This document shows, piece after piece, positions 22,395 through 34,821 of a DNA stretch of 64,000 nt (positions are counted from its first letter, which is position 1; the number at the start of each line of letters is the position of its first letter). The stretch is from Anopheles merus (Eukaryota > Arthropoda > Insecta > Diptera > Culicidae). The DNA lies in the NCBI RefSeq assembly GCF_017562075.2, contig NC_054085.1:22037972-22101971 (forward strand), in the 5' to 3' direction. A program made the position numbers and the translations under genes. The notes below the pieces were generated by a model, which was given only the letters and a program-made list of their open reading frames with translations, did no database searches and had not been told where the DNA came from.

Positions 22395-24603
22395 TGTTAA
22401 AGAAGAAATATGAGAAACAAAACAACAAATATTGATAATCAATTGAAACATATATTTCTTGTGTATTACGATACGAATGCGAGAAATACGAATACAATAA
22501 TTTAGTCAAAACCAAATATTTGAAAAGATAATAAGGAGAAAAATGGAGCTACTGAGGGGATTAAAGCTGGTTAAACATTCAAAGGCTTAGCATTAAATCT
22601 TGGAAGAAAAGGAATAAGCGTTTTGTGTTTCATAGCAAGGAAATTAAAATTAAGGAAAAACTAATAAGATTGCAAACCACCAAAGAAAAGAACTAACTTC
22701 TTTGGTAGAAAGTAGTAACATTTGAAAAATAAGTAAAAAAATAAATGATGCCCAAAATAGATGACAAAAAAAGGTAATAAAATTAAATACAATAAATTCA
22801 ATGGACACTATTTTGAACCTTTGTTACTTGCCAAAAATAACAAATTTCAGGATTTTGATCACAAAAACAAGTCAATAAACTGAAAATTGAGTAATAAAAT
22901 TCATAATTTATAGTGACTTCTTGTCAATGGTTAGGATTGTAAGATTTAAAAAATGCTTTATTTTATCTACCCAAAGATAAAATAGCCTAGAATCCATCCA
23001 ATTCTCTTCCATAGATAATCCGATTGAATGAAAAAAGATTTAAAAAATCAAGAGAAACAACAAAAAAGACGTCCACATTAATAGGTAGTCCTGTGGCTTC
23101 CGTGTTACCTCGCGACATTCCGTACCCATTGCTAGCCGCACCGCGGGCACTATCGGGTCAATTTATCAACCACTTCATTAGAGCCCACCGAAGCAGCAGT
23201 AGCAGCAAAAACAGCAGCAGGACACGGGACTGCAAAGCATTGCATCTTATTCTTCAAATTTCTAATACCCCCATTGCCTTGCCCTTTCATCAGCCGCGCT
23301 GTGGCCCCCGTACGCCTACATTTTTTGTTGCTGTTGTTTTTGTTGCGGTCGTTGCTATCTTTCCCTTTTCCCATGTGTGTGTGTGTGTGTGTGTGGTTTT
23401 TTTGGTTTTGTACTCCTGTCTCTTGCTGCTCTTGTCCTCTTCGCTTGAGACACACATTTTGATCTAGCTACTAGTACCGGAGCAGCAGCGAATCGTAGAA
23501 GGGGCTGCTTTTTTTCTTCTGTTTCTGTTGTACCATTCCCCCTTTACTTTATTAAGGCCACACCGCACACGAACACGCGCTACCGTATGATTAGCTGCGG
23601 CCCGTTGTGTGCGGCCGGTCTTCCTGTGCGGCCTGTCCGCTGCGCTGCTCTGGCAGCGTGTGTGGTCCAATAATTTTCGGCAACCCCATTTCGGGTTGAC
23701 GCGGGCACGAGCGAGACAGTTCAACCGGTGATCGGACCGGGGAAGGACAAGCCGCTAAACCCTAGCAGCGAACCCAGCCCGGGAGGCTTTTTGTGCGATC
23801 ATATCGAAAGAGGGGATTTTGGTGGTTTCGTTTAAGACATTAATCTGTTTGCGGAGGGTGGACTCCTAGTTTGGTGTTCTGTGTGGGTGGCTAGACACGA
23901 ACGGCCGGCGAGGATGGGAAACCCGTGGTTCGAATTGTGTGTTTAATTTAATTGTATTTTAAATCGTTTTTGTTCTGTGCCCGGGGTAGCATTCTTTGAA
24001 TTGGGTATTAGATAATCCTACGCCTACAGTGGGAGAGATCCGTTGCGTAGCGTTAGTCATTGCGTATTGCAGTAGCTACACGGTTCGATGGTTTATACCA
24101 CCAGGAATGAAATGTTAAAATTAAAATGAGATGTCATTTTTCTAACATCTTGGTGGAAGGTTTTGTGTTCGGATGAGATTGTAAAGAATGTGGTAGTGGA
24201 GGTAATTAAAATGGGTGAATACGTTTACTACATAATGCATTATAAATAAATTTCCTGTCAAAAGCTGTCATTTTGCAGCTACGAAAGAGATAAAAAATTT
24301 ATGACATGTTTGACAAGACTTTTTTGAATAAAAAACAGTTTTGAATATCATACTTTTGCATTTCGATTGAATGAATACTACTCTTTTGCAATTTTTAATT
24401 AAGTTGATACATTATTGTTGATATTGAGACAATCTGTAATAAATTTGTATGATGTTTAATTTTCTTGTATCATAGTAGTAGCAGCAGCAGTATTAATATG
24501 CAGTATTAATATGGTATTAAAATGTATTGGCATTGAAATGAGCTTTTAAAATATTAAATAGTAAGCTTAGGGTCATCCACAAACTACGACACGCAAAAAA
24601 ATC
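22395..24603. other. Gene-free region, AT-rich then mixed
   Basis: The stretch 22395-23050 is very AT-rich. The stretch 23090-23960 is GC-richer, with a TG tract (23374-23395) and a frame of 147 codons at 23024-23467 that has no recognisable domain. The stretch 24000-24600 is AT-rich and includes a short duplicated word near 24492-24520 (CAGTATTAATATG twice). Confidence 0.5.
23374..23395. repeat. TG microsatellite
   Basis: About 11 uninterrupted TG units. Confidence 0.9.
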
Positions 24604-24973
24604 GGGCGTTTTCTGTTCTGCCAACAGGCTCACTTTTTGAGCCTGTCAGTGGTACAATGGTCAGCATCCGAGTTGTATGCATTTAACAATTACGTTCCGC
24701 CATATTGGATTGCACCATTTTTTTTTAAATATGCATTTTAAAATTGTTTAGTATTTTTTTTTTAATGGGCTTTAATAGATATATGAAATTTTAAAATGTA
24801 AATGTTATGAAAGTTTATAACCTTTCACTACAGAATATGTATGCGTCAGTCTTTTTCAGACTGAAATAATAATAATTTTGTTTTGCATGAGGTTTTATAT
24901 TAATTGATTGAATGATTTTAGCCGCCAACTTTTAAAATCCGTAAAAAAAGGCTTGCTAGTATCGTAAACACCC
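24604..24973. mobile_element. Candidate MITE-like element (family member 1)
   Basis: The left end (GGGCGTTTTCTGTTCTGCC) is an imperfect inverted match to the right end (24949-24973, minus strand GGGTGTTTACGATACTAGCA). Just inside the left end is a perfect 9-bp hairpin, ACAGGCTCA/TGAGCCTGT (24624-24646). The element at 47580-48123 has the same plan. No coding capacity is present. The boundaries are approximate and no target duplication was seen. Confidence 0.45.
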
Positions 24974-26104
24974 TGCCCCTCCACATTCTTTTTACTTTGA
25001 TAATATTTTATAATGAAAATTGATTTTAACCTTTGCTCTTCGTAAACACTTCCATATTGGTCAAATCATTCTGTTGTTTTGTTTTTAACTAATATCGATA
25101 ATTTTTTCCCTTTTTTAATAGTAATAATCCGGGCTGCAAAATGTCACTGTAAATGTCATAAAAAATCTGACTGCAACAAATTCCATGTCAGCGCCACGTA
25201 CTCAATTGTGATAATCAATGGTGATACTGAGTGTTTTGAGGTTAGTTGGTGAGGAATAAGAGGACATGAAAGAGAGATCATCGAGCGTTGCAGACCGTAT
25301 CGGAAAGATCGCTGACAGAAACATGTTCATTTTGAAATTGGATGAACGCAACGCACATCACTAATTGAAAGGTATCGTTCCTATTCCTACGCGTGTTACG
25401 TGATTCATGGATGGCCCCTTGTCAGTGTAATCCGGATAGAGGATATTTTTGATTTTTTTTGGTAAGCGAATCCGTGTATCTGAGGTCGTTAGTATACTTG
25501 TTCGAGCTCCTATGATCCAAAGTAATCGCAAACGCAGAGGTCATTACGTACATCACGTCACATATTATAGAGAAAGTACACAAATTCTAGAAATCAATTA
25601 ATTTATGTTATAAAACCACGTCAAAAGTGGATTATTAATCTAGCAATTTAAACGACGTCAAATTGTATGTTCACACTCCCAATGAGTACTTCTTCACCCT
25701 GTCTATTTGATAGTGCAACTCATTTGCGCAATGATTACGCAAACATTGTGTCCGTGTGACATAAACAAAGTATGTTGGTGGGACCGCAACCAAACCAGGC
25801 GCTCCAAAAGCGGCAAAATAATCAATTCAACTCACATAATCATAGCCCAGAACGAAACCGCGCGAAACCGGGCGCACTACAACCCTTCAAACTCCTCTCC
25901 ACTACTACCCCCAATACGCCCCCGCTGTACCGCGAGACTTTCATTCATTCATCATTTTTCCTCATCGCCGGAGGTCGCACTGTTCATTCTCTCGAGCGTG
26001 TTTCGTTTGCTTTTATCTTAAGATTTTCCCCCTGCGCGTCAAGAGCGAACGCAAGCCCTGGGCCGGCTCTCAACCCGTTTTTCCTTTCCGGTGCTTGGGC
26101 CCCA
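24974..26104. other. Gene-free region
   Basis: AT-rich to mixed sequence with short frames only (for example 25772-26155, overlapping others). Nothing recognisable. Confidence 0.5.
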
Positions 26105-26250
26105 TTTTCAGCCTGTCAGTGGAACAATGGTCAGCATCCGAGTGTATGCATTTGACAATCACGTTCCGCCATATTGGATTGCACCATTTTTGTTAAAAAA
26201 ATATGCATTTTAAAATTGTTTAGTATTTTTTTTAAATGGGCTGTAATAGA
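26105..26250. mobile_element. Partial copy of the 24634-24779 repeat
   Basis: This ~146-bp stretch matches 24634-24779 with few differences, including TCAGTGG(T/A)ACAATGGTCAG, the CCATATTGGATTGCACC block and the ATGCATTTTAAAATTG block. The first arm of the hairpin and the right end of the element are absent. The TGGTACAATGGTCAG portion resembles a tRNA or pol III A-box region. Confidence 0.75.
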
Positions 26251-29200
26251 ACCCTTAACCCTTTGGTCACTTTTCGTTGCTTTGCCTCGTGTGCGTGTGT
26301 GTAGCAGTACGCCCACCACACACCACTCCACTGCCAGGTCAGCCGTCGCCAAGAATAATAATATTAATATCTAAACCGTTTCAAATATGACAAATTTAAT
26401 TTCAATTTCAAACCCATCCGAACGTCGTTGGTGGTCTCGCGCTTTCGATTCCTGCACGACTCCTTTTTTTTGTTTCTTCTGCTTTCCACCTACTTCCACG
26501 GCGTTGCTGCCGTGTTTCCACCACCATTTCGTGCCTAATGAACGTCGCTTGTAATGCATGCGCCCTTCTGATGTTTTGGACCACGGCTGGTAGACACATA
26601 CCCCTTTTGCGCAGTCGTCTATTTGTTTTTCGGTGCCTTTTCCGGAACTAAAGCGAATTCTGGGTGTCCACAGATCGAAGCGAAGTCCCCGGTAAGAGTG
26701 CAAAGCAGAAAATGTGTATAGAAAAAGGCTTTTGACTTCGACATTTCCGTTTTCCGACCATCGAACGAGTCGAGGTCGGAATGAGTTGCTGTGTCCAAAA
26801 CTCGCTTCTTGATCTCCCACCAAAACAACGGGCGATTGGGTGAGTGCTCCGCTTTTCTTTGTGGACAGCTTGGTCACTTTATTGGCGGGCGGGAAGGGAC
26901 AGTTCTTTCACTGCGCCCCGAGTGCCCCGATTGCGACACAAACCGTTTCCGCGCTCTCGTCCGGTTGGTGTTCTTCCATTCGCATGCGTTTGTGGGCCGC
27001 TTTTGGGCCGGCTGTCCGACCGTTCTGCCGGCCGGGCGGACATAAATTTGTACCAACTGTCGGCCGGTTACGTTTTCCGCAGCGGAGAAAATGGTTGCGC
27101 GGGCTGAGTGCGTGAAGGCGGTTGACACACAGGCGGGCGCGCGTCCGCGATCGCTCACACCATATGCTAATCTTGCTTATGTCCCATTGGATTAAGAAAA
27201 TCCCACTTCAACCCGCTCATGGGGCACATGGCGGGAGATTGGGCTGGGTTTAATGGAAAGTAACCGGAAATGTTACTTCCGCTTTTGGATGGGGCGATCC
27301 GGTCGGGATTAACAGCTTTCGTTCCCCTTTTTGGATGAGAGTTTAAACGGTTTTTGTGATTTCTTATGTTCGAAGCTGCTTTCCGTTCGAGATTTTATAG
27401 CCATTTGATTCGATACTTTATGTGGGCATGTTAGCTTTCATGTCACTTACAATCTTGCTTGGGTTTCTTTGGTCCGCTTGGTAAATACGCATTACATTGT
27501 ATTTAATTGTTCTTTGATTCGAGATTTTTCTTTCACTTTTTTCACTTGTGACCTTTTTATGTCTTTGAATTTTTATGTATGTACATGTTTCAAAAATTTC
27601 TTTTATTTAATGTTTAATTTTTTATGTTTAAAGTTTTTTTTTAAATTATCTTTAACTCTTTTATTAGCCTCTCTTTTTATTACTCTTTAATTAAGATATT
27701 CGGCGGTTTCATGTTTCTTTTTTATTTATATGTTACCTCTTACAGTCGTTGCCGCCATATTTTGTCTCTGAGGTCTCAATTTTATGACATTTTTGACTCT
27801 AACGCACCTATTTTTGTCTGTAAGCCAAGATTTTTTTTTACTTTTGAAGAATTCATGATAATTTTACAAATAATTTTAGCAGATGTAAGACAACTTTGAT
27901 TTAACATTACAAAAACACTACGAAAGCCATAATTTTTTGTTAAAACATTTATTAAATTTAATAAAATCTCAAGACATTGTTTACACCTGAAAATAATGCA
28001 TGCCAACTTCTACTTTTTTCACTACATCAAAACTTCCAAAATTAGCATAACAATTGTAATGTTTCAAATTCTTCAATAATTTTATTATACACAGTTTTGT
28101 TCCCGAAATTAGGTTAAATTTTGTAAAAAATTAAATTGACTTAAAACAAAACAAAAATTACAACGACTGTGTTTTTGGTGCATGAAACGGATCACAAGCA
28201 GAATATTTACTTTTGAAATACAGCATTTTATCCCTTTTTTGTTATGAGCAATTTGTACTCTTTTAAAATTCGTTTTATTTCTTTGTTATTATTTTTTTAA
28301 ATGTTTGTGTTCTGATTGCTTAATGCTTGCAAAAGAACAAGGTTTTTTTGTGTTTTAGTGCAAAAAAGATATGTTTAAAATTGTTTTAAATACCAAAGGT
28401 AATAATTGCAAAGTTCATGTTTTAGCTGATTCAATAATTAATTCAATATCTAATGAACGAAGAAAACGTTAAAACAAATATTAAGCAAACTATGTTTACA
28501 CATGTGCTTGAAAGCAATCGGTTGAACTGTAAACCAACAACAAATTAAAGTCAAATCAGCAAACCTTCAGATCCCAAAAGAAGGTAAACAACAGATTAAA
28601 TCCATCCACGCGAAATGAAATAGATCAACAGAGCTTCCCGATCACGTACGCGGCCGGCCCAACTCTACGCCGGTGGTCAAACGAACCGAGCGACCACCAC
28701 CACCGCCGGACACAAAATGGGAGAATGGAAGGGAGGAGGCCACCACCCATTCCAGCGCGAATCCGTGATCGATTCGGGAGTTTCGAGCAGGGTGGGGCCG
28801 GCTTTTCATAATCGCAAATAATTGCCCGACAAAACCCTGCGGCCGAAAACCAATCCCACTCGACCGCGGTCGAGTTCGTAGCGCCACCGGGCGGCCCGTC
28901 CTAGCCTGCGAGAGCGAGCGAACGTGTCTTGGGAGCGGCGGTGGTGGTGGGTATCGAACACGCTTGGGTGGCCCAAGAAAGCAGCACCCGTGCACGATGG
29001 TGAGGATCGTGCGCGGCGCGGTTCGCTGGGTGCGCGCGCGGAAGGTGGAGTCGAAGTTTCCCGTAACAAATGAAGGGTAATTAGCCAAATGCGCGGAAGA
29101 ACGGACAGGGCACAACAGAAAGAAAAACAACGGCGCACACAGGCCCCGGCGCCCGGGCTACCGTGGGCTGCTCGCGATCTTTACGCGCGATTCCTATACA

Positions 29201-29403
29201 GCAGCCGGGCGGCTATCGGGACCGGGACCGACGGGTAAAAGTGCAAAAGAAAGGCAAACGACGCGACTCACGTCACGTGCATCCTTTGCGAACGTTGTAG
29301 AACGGTAACGATTGTGATTCATTTTCGAGTCCCGGGAGCGGTTGGTTGGTTGTCGTCGGTGGCAATATTGTGGCCGTCGATCGCTTGCACTTTAATCGTG
29401 TTT
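26251..29403. other. Gene-free region: GC-rich, T-rich, GC-rich
   Basis: The stretch 26380-27370 is GC-rich, with overlapping frames including a 168-codon minus-strand frame (26371-26877) of no recognisable family. The stretch 27371-28560 is strongly AT-rich, T-biased at 27480-27960. The stretch 28600-29403 is very GC-rich, with a 162-codon minus frame (28642-29130) of low-complexity, arginine/proline-rich composition typical of GC-rich non-coding DNA. No homologue was recognised. Confidence 0.5.
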
Positions 29404-29896
29404 GCTGTTTAAGGGCAGTGAGCCACCATAAATCGTTTGATAAAGTGTGGCGTTTATTGAAAGAGCGCAGCGGACGCGCTGTATTGTTCGAGGGCGTGTG
29501 TATTGATCGTTAATAGAAAATTAATAATGATAATTTATAATCACAATCGGGGAAGCGATGAATAGATGCGATTAGGTACAGAAAATAGCGCAGAAGATTT
29601 GTTTCAAGATAAAATATGGCCAAGAACTAGTTAAAACATCATATTTATTATTTATCTTCCTGTTTTATTTTTTGAGACCAGCAGCATGGCTGGAACATGT
29701 ATAAACATATTATAACAATTCGCTCGATAACATTCGGTTCCTCTCCTTTTTATTTAACCTTGAAGTACTCCATCCATTTTCTTATCTAGCTTACTAGCTT
29801 ACTAGCCTTACTAGGCTTATATGATTTATTTTTTTGATATAAAAGCTGTGTACAAAAGATAGATAGCTCTAAAAATAGATGAAGATAAGGGAACTT
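29404..29896. other. Gene-free leading segment of copy B
   Basis: Matches 1-460 and then jumps to the equivalent of about 826. A small TTACTAGC duplication at about 29789-29815 is not present in copy A. Confidence 0.6.
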
Positions 29897-31237
29897 CAGT
29901 TTTTCACAGGCCACATCTTTAGATTCATACCATCTCTTCATTGACTGATAAGGCTAGTTAGAATGACTATGAACAACGTCACATGCCAGGTGAGGGTGGA
30001 TGGAAAACTCTCAGGACTTTTTGCTACCACCAAAGGTCTGCGCCTGGGGAACGGGCTTGCCTTTCTCCTATTTAACCTGGCACTAGAGAGAGCCATCCGC
30101 GACTCGAGGGTGGAGACTACGGGAACCATCTTCTATAAGTCAACCCAGATCCTGGCATACACTGATGATATAGACATCATTGGTCTGCGGCTCTCCTATG
30201 TAGCAGAAGCCTACCAAGGGATCGAGCAGGCGGCAGAGAGCCTCGGATTGCAGATAAACGAGGCAAAGACCAAACTGATGGTGGCAACATCAGCGGACCT
30301 ACCAATAAATAATCAGAATCTACGGAGGCGTGACGTACAGATAGGTGAACGCACTTTTGAAGTCCTCCCAGAATTCACTTACCGTGGGTCAAAGGTCAGC
30401 AACGATAATAGCATGGAAGCTGAGTTGCACGCAAGGATGCTGGCTGCCAACCGGTCATTCTACAGCCTGAAAAAGCAGTTCACCTCAAAGAACCTGTCGC
30501 GACGGACGAAGCTGGGACTATATAGTACCTATATAGTTCCGGTACTCACATACGCCTCTGAGACATGGACACTGTCCAAATCTGACGAAACCCTCTTAGC
30601 CGCGTTCGAGAGGAAGATGCTCATAAGGATACTTGGCCCCGTATATGTGGAAGGACAATGGAGAAGCCGCTATAATGACGAGCTATACGAGATGTACCTC
30701 ACTGTCGTACAGCGTATCAACGTACAGCGTGGGCTGGCCATGTTGTACGCATGGAAACGGACGACCCAGCCCGTAAAGTCTTTTTAGGCCGTCCACAAGG
30801 ACAGAGGAGGCGTGGTAGGCCCAAATTGAGGTGGCAAGATGGCGTGGAGGTGTCCGCCATTAAGGCCGGTGTTGGAGATTGATCATTTGAATTTATTAGT
30901 TCGAATTCGAAATTCGAACTCAATTTAGAAATAGGCTAGGAAATGAACTCATAGGCATAGATAAGGATAACAGAATGAACTCAAAATGAATTATGTAATG
31001 AACTCTTGACAATTGAATATACAGTAGCAAACGGACATTTGAACGAGTCGCATTTATTTCCATAACCGGCACAAATTATTCTAATATCGGGAAAGAAAAC
31101 GAGTTGTACACCGTATACGAACATTCGTGAGGTTTTCTCACAACCGGGATAACGGACTGGCAGACGAAGGCGCGAGACCGCGAGCGGTTTCGGACACTCC
31201 TGAGGCAGGCCAAGCGCAAAGCGGTTGTACGCCGGAT
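29897..31237 (+). pseudogene. Non-LTR retrotransposon reverse transcriptase relic (copy B), broken differently from copy A
   Basis: This is the same LINE relic as 832-1840. The frame 29963-30787 (274 codons) covers most of the reverse transcriptase core. It keeps a motif B region at 30032-30085, lost in copy A, and a C-terminal ETWTLSK segment. The catalytic box reads YTDD (30158-30169) instead of YADD, and the usual QGD-like triplet reads LGN. About 76 bp is missing at 29945/29946, which removes the AAYDS region. A rearranged stretch near 30697-30735 puts the tail out of frame, and a 274-bp solo-LTR-like insertion (30870-31143) splits the last part. Copies A and B share ancestry, but neither is intact, and their deletions are not the same. 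Confidence 0.9.
30870..31143. mobile_element. Solo-LTR-like insertion (274 bp) with CCGG target duplication, copy B only
   Basis: Copy A has an uninterrupted site at the same point in the LINE relic (AAGGCCGGGATAAC near 1733-1746). In copy B the sequence opens at CCGG (30866-30869), 274 bp intervene, and CCGG recurs at 31144-31147. The insert begins TGTTGGAGATTGA and ends TCTCACAA, close to the TGT...ACA convention of LTRs. It has an internal palindromic TTCGAATTCGAA stretch and no open frame. A 4-bp duplication and this size fit a solo LTR of a Ty3/gypsy-type element. The family is not identified. Confidence 0.75.
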
Positions 31238-31261
31238 AAGTAAGTAAGTAAGTATATCTTT

Positions 31262-31485
31262 GGAGGCCGCCGGTCTTAAGGCGGTCTCGTGGTACAGCCG
31301 TCAACTTGTACGACTTAACAACATGCCCGTCTTGGGTTAAAGCCCCGAATGGACTGTGCCACCATACATAGGACTGACTATCCTGCTATGGGGGGAAATC
31401 AATAACTCACTGAAAGCCAAGCCCACCAGTGGCACAGGCAAGATCTTGACCGACAGCGGTTGTTGAGCCAAAGAAGAAGAAGAAG
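31262..31485 (+). mobile_element. tRNA-derived SINE (copy B), full length with TSD
   Basis: Counterpart of 1855-2078, with identical length (224 bp) and the same 8-bp ATATCTTT flanks (31254-31261 and 31486-31493). Its tail is a cleaner GAAGAAGAAG run than in copy A, where one interruption occurs. Confidence 0.85.
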
Positions 31486-31493
31486 ATATCTTT

Positions 31494-34400
31494 AAAGGTC
31501 GGAGGCAGGCCTAGACCATCTAAGGTTGATGCATATAATACGAAGAAGAAGCATAAGCCGTATTGTTGAAATCTTGTTATTTTATTTCACTGAATTCATT
31601 TGAATTCTCTCATTTTATTTGTTTTGAATACTATTTTTTAGGAAATAACCAAAGAAAAAATATGATCAATCCTTATACATGTTATCCTCAACAAGTATGC
31701 CTGTTATCATTATTGCGTTGACTATATCCAACATACCCGTTAATGCAGGGTGTCTATCCCGGAATTCTAAATACCCAACGTACATGCAACAAACCTTATG
31801 CCCTTCTTTTATTTAAGCTTATCCAGCAATGATTGGATAAAATTTTGGAAAATAAAGTACTTGGTATTTTAAATGTGTCGAATTGACACTACTACTATAC
31901 TTCTTGTATAAAATTAGAACTTAAGATTTCTATCTTCTCCCTAAAAATGAATGGCATCTTCCAATTCTTAAAGACATCTTATAAACTTTTATTTAAATTA
32001 ATAAGGCACAATTTTGAAGAAAATTATCCTTTCTCAGAACAAAAATACTATTGCTTTTCGAAATCATTCTCCCGAATTTCGGTAAAATCATTATAATAAT
32101 GTTATAAACCGATAATAGGTGAACATTAGCAAGATAGGCAATTTATGAGCCCGCAGCAGAAAAGCTTCCCATCGGATGATTTATAGCACTCCCCCTGCCG
32201 CCTCTTCCTACCGCAAATCCCCTGCGTGTAAAAAAAGATAAAAACCCACCTAAATAAATGAGACTTTAGCATTAATGGTAAACATGAATGCGAATTTAAT
32301 ACTGTCTACACCCTGTGTCCCCCCCTGGGTCCAGCCCCGGTTATCGGACGCAATTTTACGATGTTTAAAATTAGCAATTTCCTTTTCTCCATAATTTTCA
32401 TCCATTTCGCGGCCTCGGCCTCGGATCAAATAGTGCCGCAAGGAGTAGTAGTGGGTTGCCAGAGAGGCAGGGTGTGGTTTTATTTATCGGTGATTGACAG
32501 TTATCGTCGTTTGCTGATGAGTTTTGACTGCCAATTCGTGGTCGCCAATCGGTGGTGGTGATCTCACTGTGCCGCGCGGGAAAAGGAAGCGCTCGGCGTG
32601 TTTCAGTTTTGATCACGCATATGCTCCCAAGGATATGTGGGGCCTGGGTTGGCACGGGCATGGGATCGGTCGCGGATCCCGCGCGAACCTTTCATTCCGA
32701 GAAATGTGCTCTTATGTTAATCGGCCGTGTTCGGTTGTGGTAGACACATAAAAATTGCTTCAACCGGTGGACGATTGATGGCTATATTTATTGAGTGTTG
32801 AGCGCGTACAGTGATGGTGTAGGGATTAGACTGCCTTTTTATTATGATTATTATTGTGTGGGAGGAGGTTGAAGTTGAGCGGCTTAACGACTTGAGGCAG
32901 TTCATTTGAAATTTTGTTGAGCATGGGAAAAATGAGGGAAGTTTTGCCGGACATGCCTTTGGTCATTTTATGGAACAGGAAATAGAGACTGTAAAATGTT
33001 TAACCCAATTCCAAAACATTTGTTAAACGTATGGTCTAATGCCATAAAAAAAACATACGATCAACATGTGGCAGCCAGTTGCGCAGTGAGTTACGGAGAG
33101 GCATAGCTTAAATGAGCGGAACTCCAGACCACACACATGCTACGTGGCACAGTTTCGCAAGCAACCCTGAAAAGTCCTTGGAAGGTCCTTGTGCGAATGC
33201 TCCAGTAATGTCAAAACCGCAATAAACACTGCACCCTACCGGGTGTCTGCAGTTTTTTTTTCTCTGCCCTGTACTTAATCCTCCCGAGGTACGTCAAGGG
33301 CACGATTGTTGAGCAAAACAAAACAAGAACTACCAACTTCCAAGCTGCTGCAAGCCTCTTATCCTTATCCCGGTTCTGCGTTCATGCCGAGCAACGTCAA
33401 CATGTGCACACGGTACGCAGATTTCCAGAGACTCCTTCGAAAGCGCAATTTTTCTACACAGTCCTTCTTGCAGCCGAACAAAAGGGGCCACAATCGTTAT
33501 CCCTGTGGGCTGCCCGCAGGGAAAACACGGCTAGACACGCACAAAAGCGAGAAGCGAGTAAATATTTGTGTTTGTGCCAAAACAACAAAGCCCGCACGGC
33601 AACAAAAACCCTGCTGAGGAGCTAAGGTACCAGTCGTTTTTTCTTCGGCGAAAAGAGGACTTCTTCGCAGTAGGATGCTTTGGACGAGTCATAAAACGAG
33701 GGAAGAAGAATGTGTACATCTACGTGTGAGTGTCGAAGTGAACGAGAATTGAAGCCGTACGAGCGCAGCATAGAATGTGTTGGCTTTTGGCACCTTTTTT
33801 ACCTTTTTGGCTTTGCAAGGAGGACGAAGCTGTTTGCCCTGCCACTGTCCTTTGAACGATCATATTGAGCAAAGGAGATGCTCGCACGGAACGAGAAGGA
33901 TAAGTCGCTTTTCAAAGGCAATATTTGTGTGTAATACTCCACACGCCGGGTTCGGTGTAAGATCGAACGATCGGTGCGCGTATATTTGTCAAAACGTGAC
34001 AGTTTTTCATAACAGACATCGACACGATACAATTGATGAAGAGTGATGAGATATCAGGTTTTTTGGTTTTGAATTTTGGGTTTTGAGTTTTGTTCATTAT
34101 TTACTTTAAAGCTCAACTCAATGAAAAGGAGCAAACATTTGAGCATGGGAAAAGATCAAATTCTTTCATTCAGTTTGTGATCGATGCCGGTGGTTGGAAA
34201 TATTCAATGCAATGTTTTGGATACTTAGGTATTAGTATGTACTGATTAATTGACAGATGTTTCCCAAACATTGTTCTCTCTTATTGCTTCATGAGAATAC
34301 GCCGCTTGAAGTGTTTGAATGTTTTGAAATTTAACAAATCGTTCGTTTTATGCGGCTTCTTGTGAGACTCATATTGTAATAGTTTCTGTCATGTTTGGCA

Positions 34401-34774
34401 GATGGCTTTTTTATGAAACGTTCAAGCATTTTTGTCTTCAGGGTGTGTGTCTTCAGAGTCGGTAATTTGTAACACTCGCGTTTAATATTCTTCAGTAAAA
34501 CTGAACTCTACAAATCCTGCGCAGCATTGTAGATCCTGAACTCATTTGAGAGTCGTGAAAGTTAGCGACTAACTGACATAAAAGACACCATCTTGCAGGA
34601 TTCAAAACGTTCATTCATACTTACTTATAGTACGCATATCTATCTATTTTGGTGATCAAGAAGTTGTCATTCTTAAACAAGTAGTTCCTTTTTTTCATTC
34701 CAGTTTCTCAAACTTTAACTATAGGCTATTGAACCCAAATATTTTATCTCAGACTTACGTGCTACAGGAGAACT

Positions 34775-34778
<4 letters not shown>
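31494..34778. other. Gene-free region of copy B
   Basis: Counterpart of 2087-5131. It differs mainly at 31560-31970, where copy B is longer and diverged. Elsewhere the differences are sparse. Short frames only. Confidence 0.6.
31769..31965. other. ~197-bp segment present only in copy B
   Basis: Copy A goes straight from the equivalent of 31768 to that of 31966 (around 2316). Short direct repeats resembling AATTCT flank the block. No terminal inverted repeats or coding potential were seen. Confidence 0.6.

Positions 34779-34817
<39 letters not shown>
34779..34817. repeat. CT microsatellite (copy B)
   Basis: About 39 bp of CT units, the counterpart of 5132-5171. Confidence 0.95.

Positions 34818-34821
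<4 letters not shown>

Noticed and set aside
26371..26877. 168-codon minus-strand frame in GC-rich DNA
   Set aside because: No known domain. Overlapping frames on both strands suggest a chance frame.
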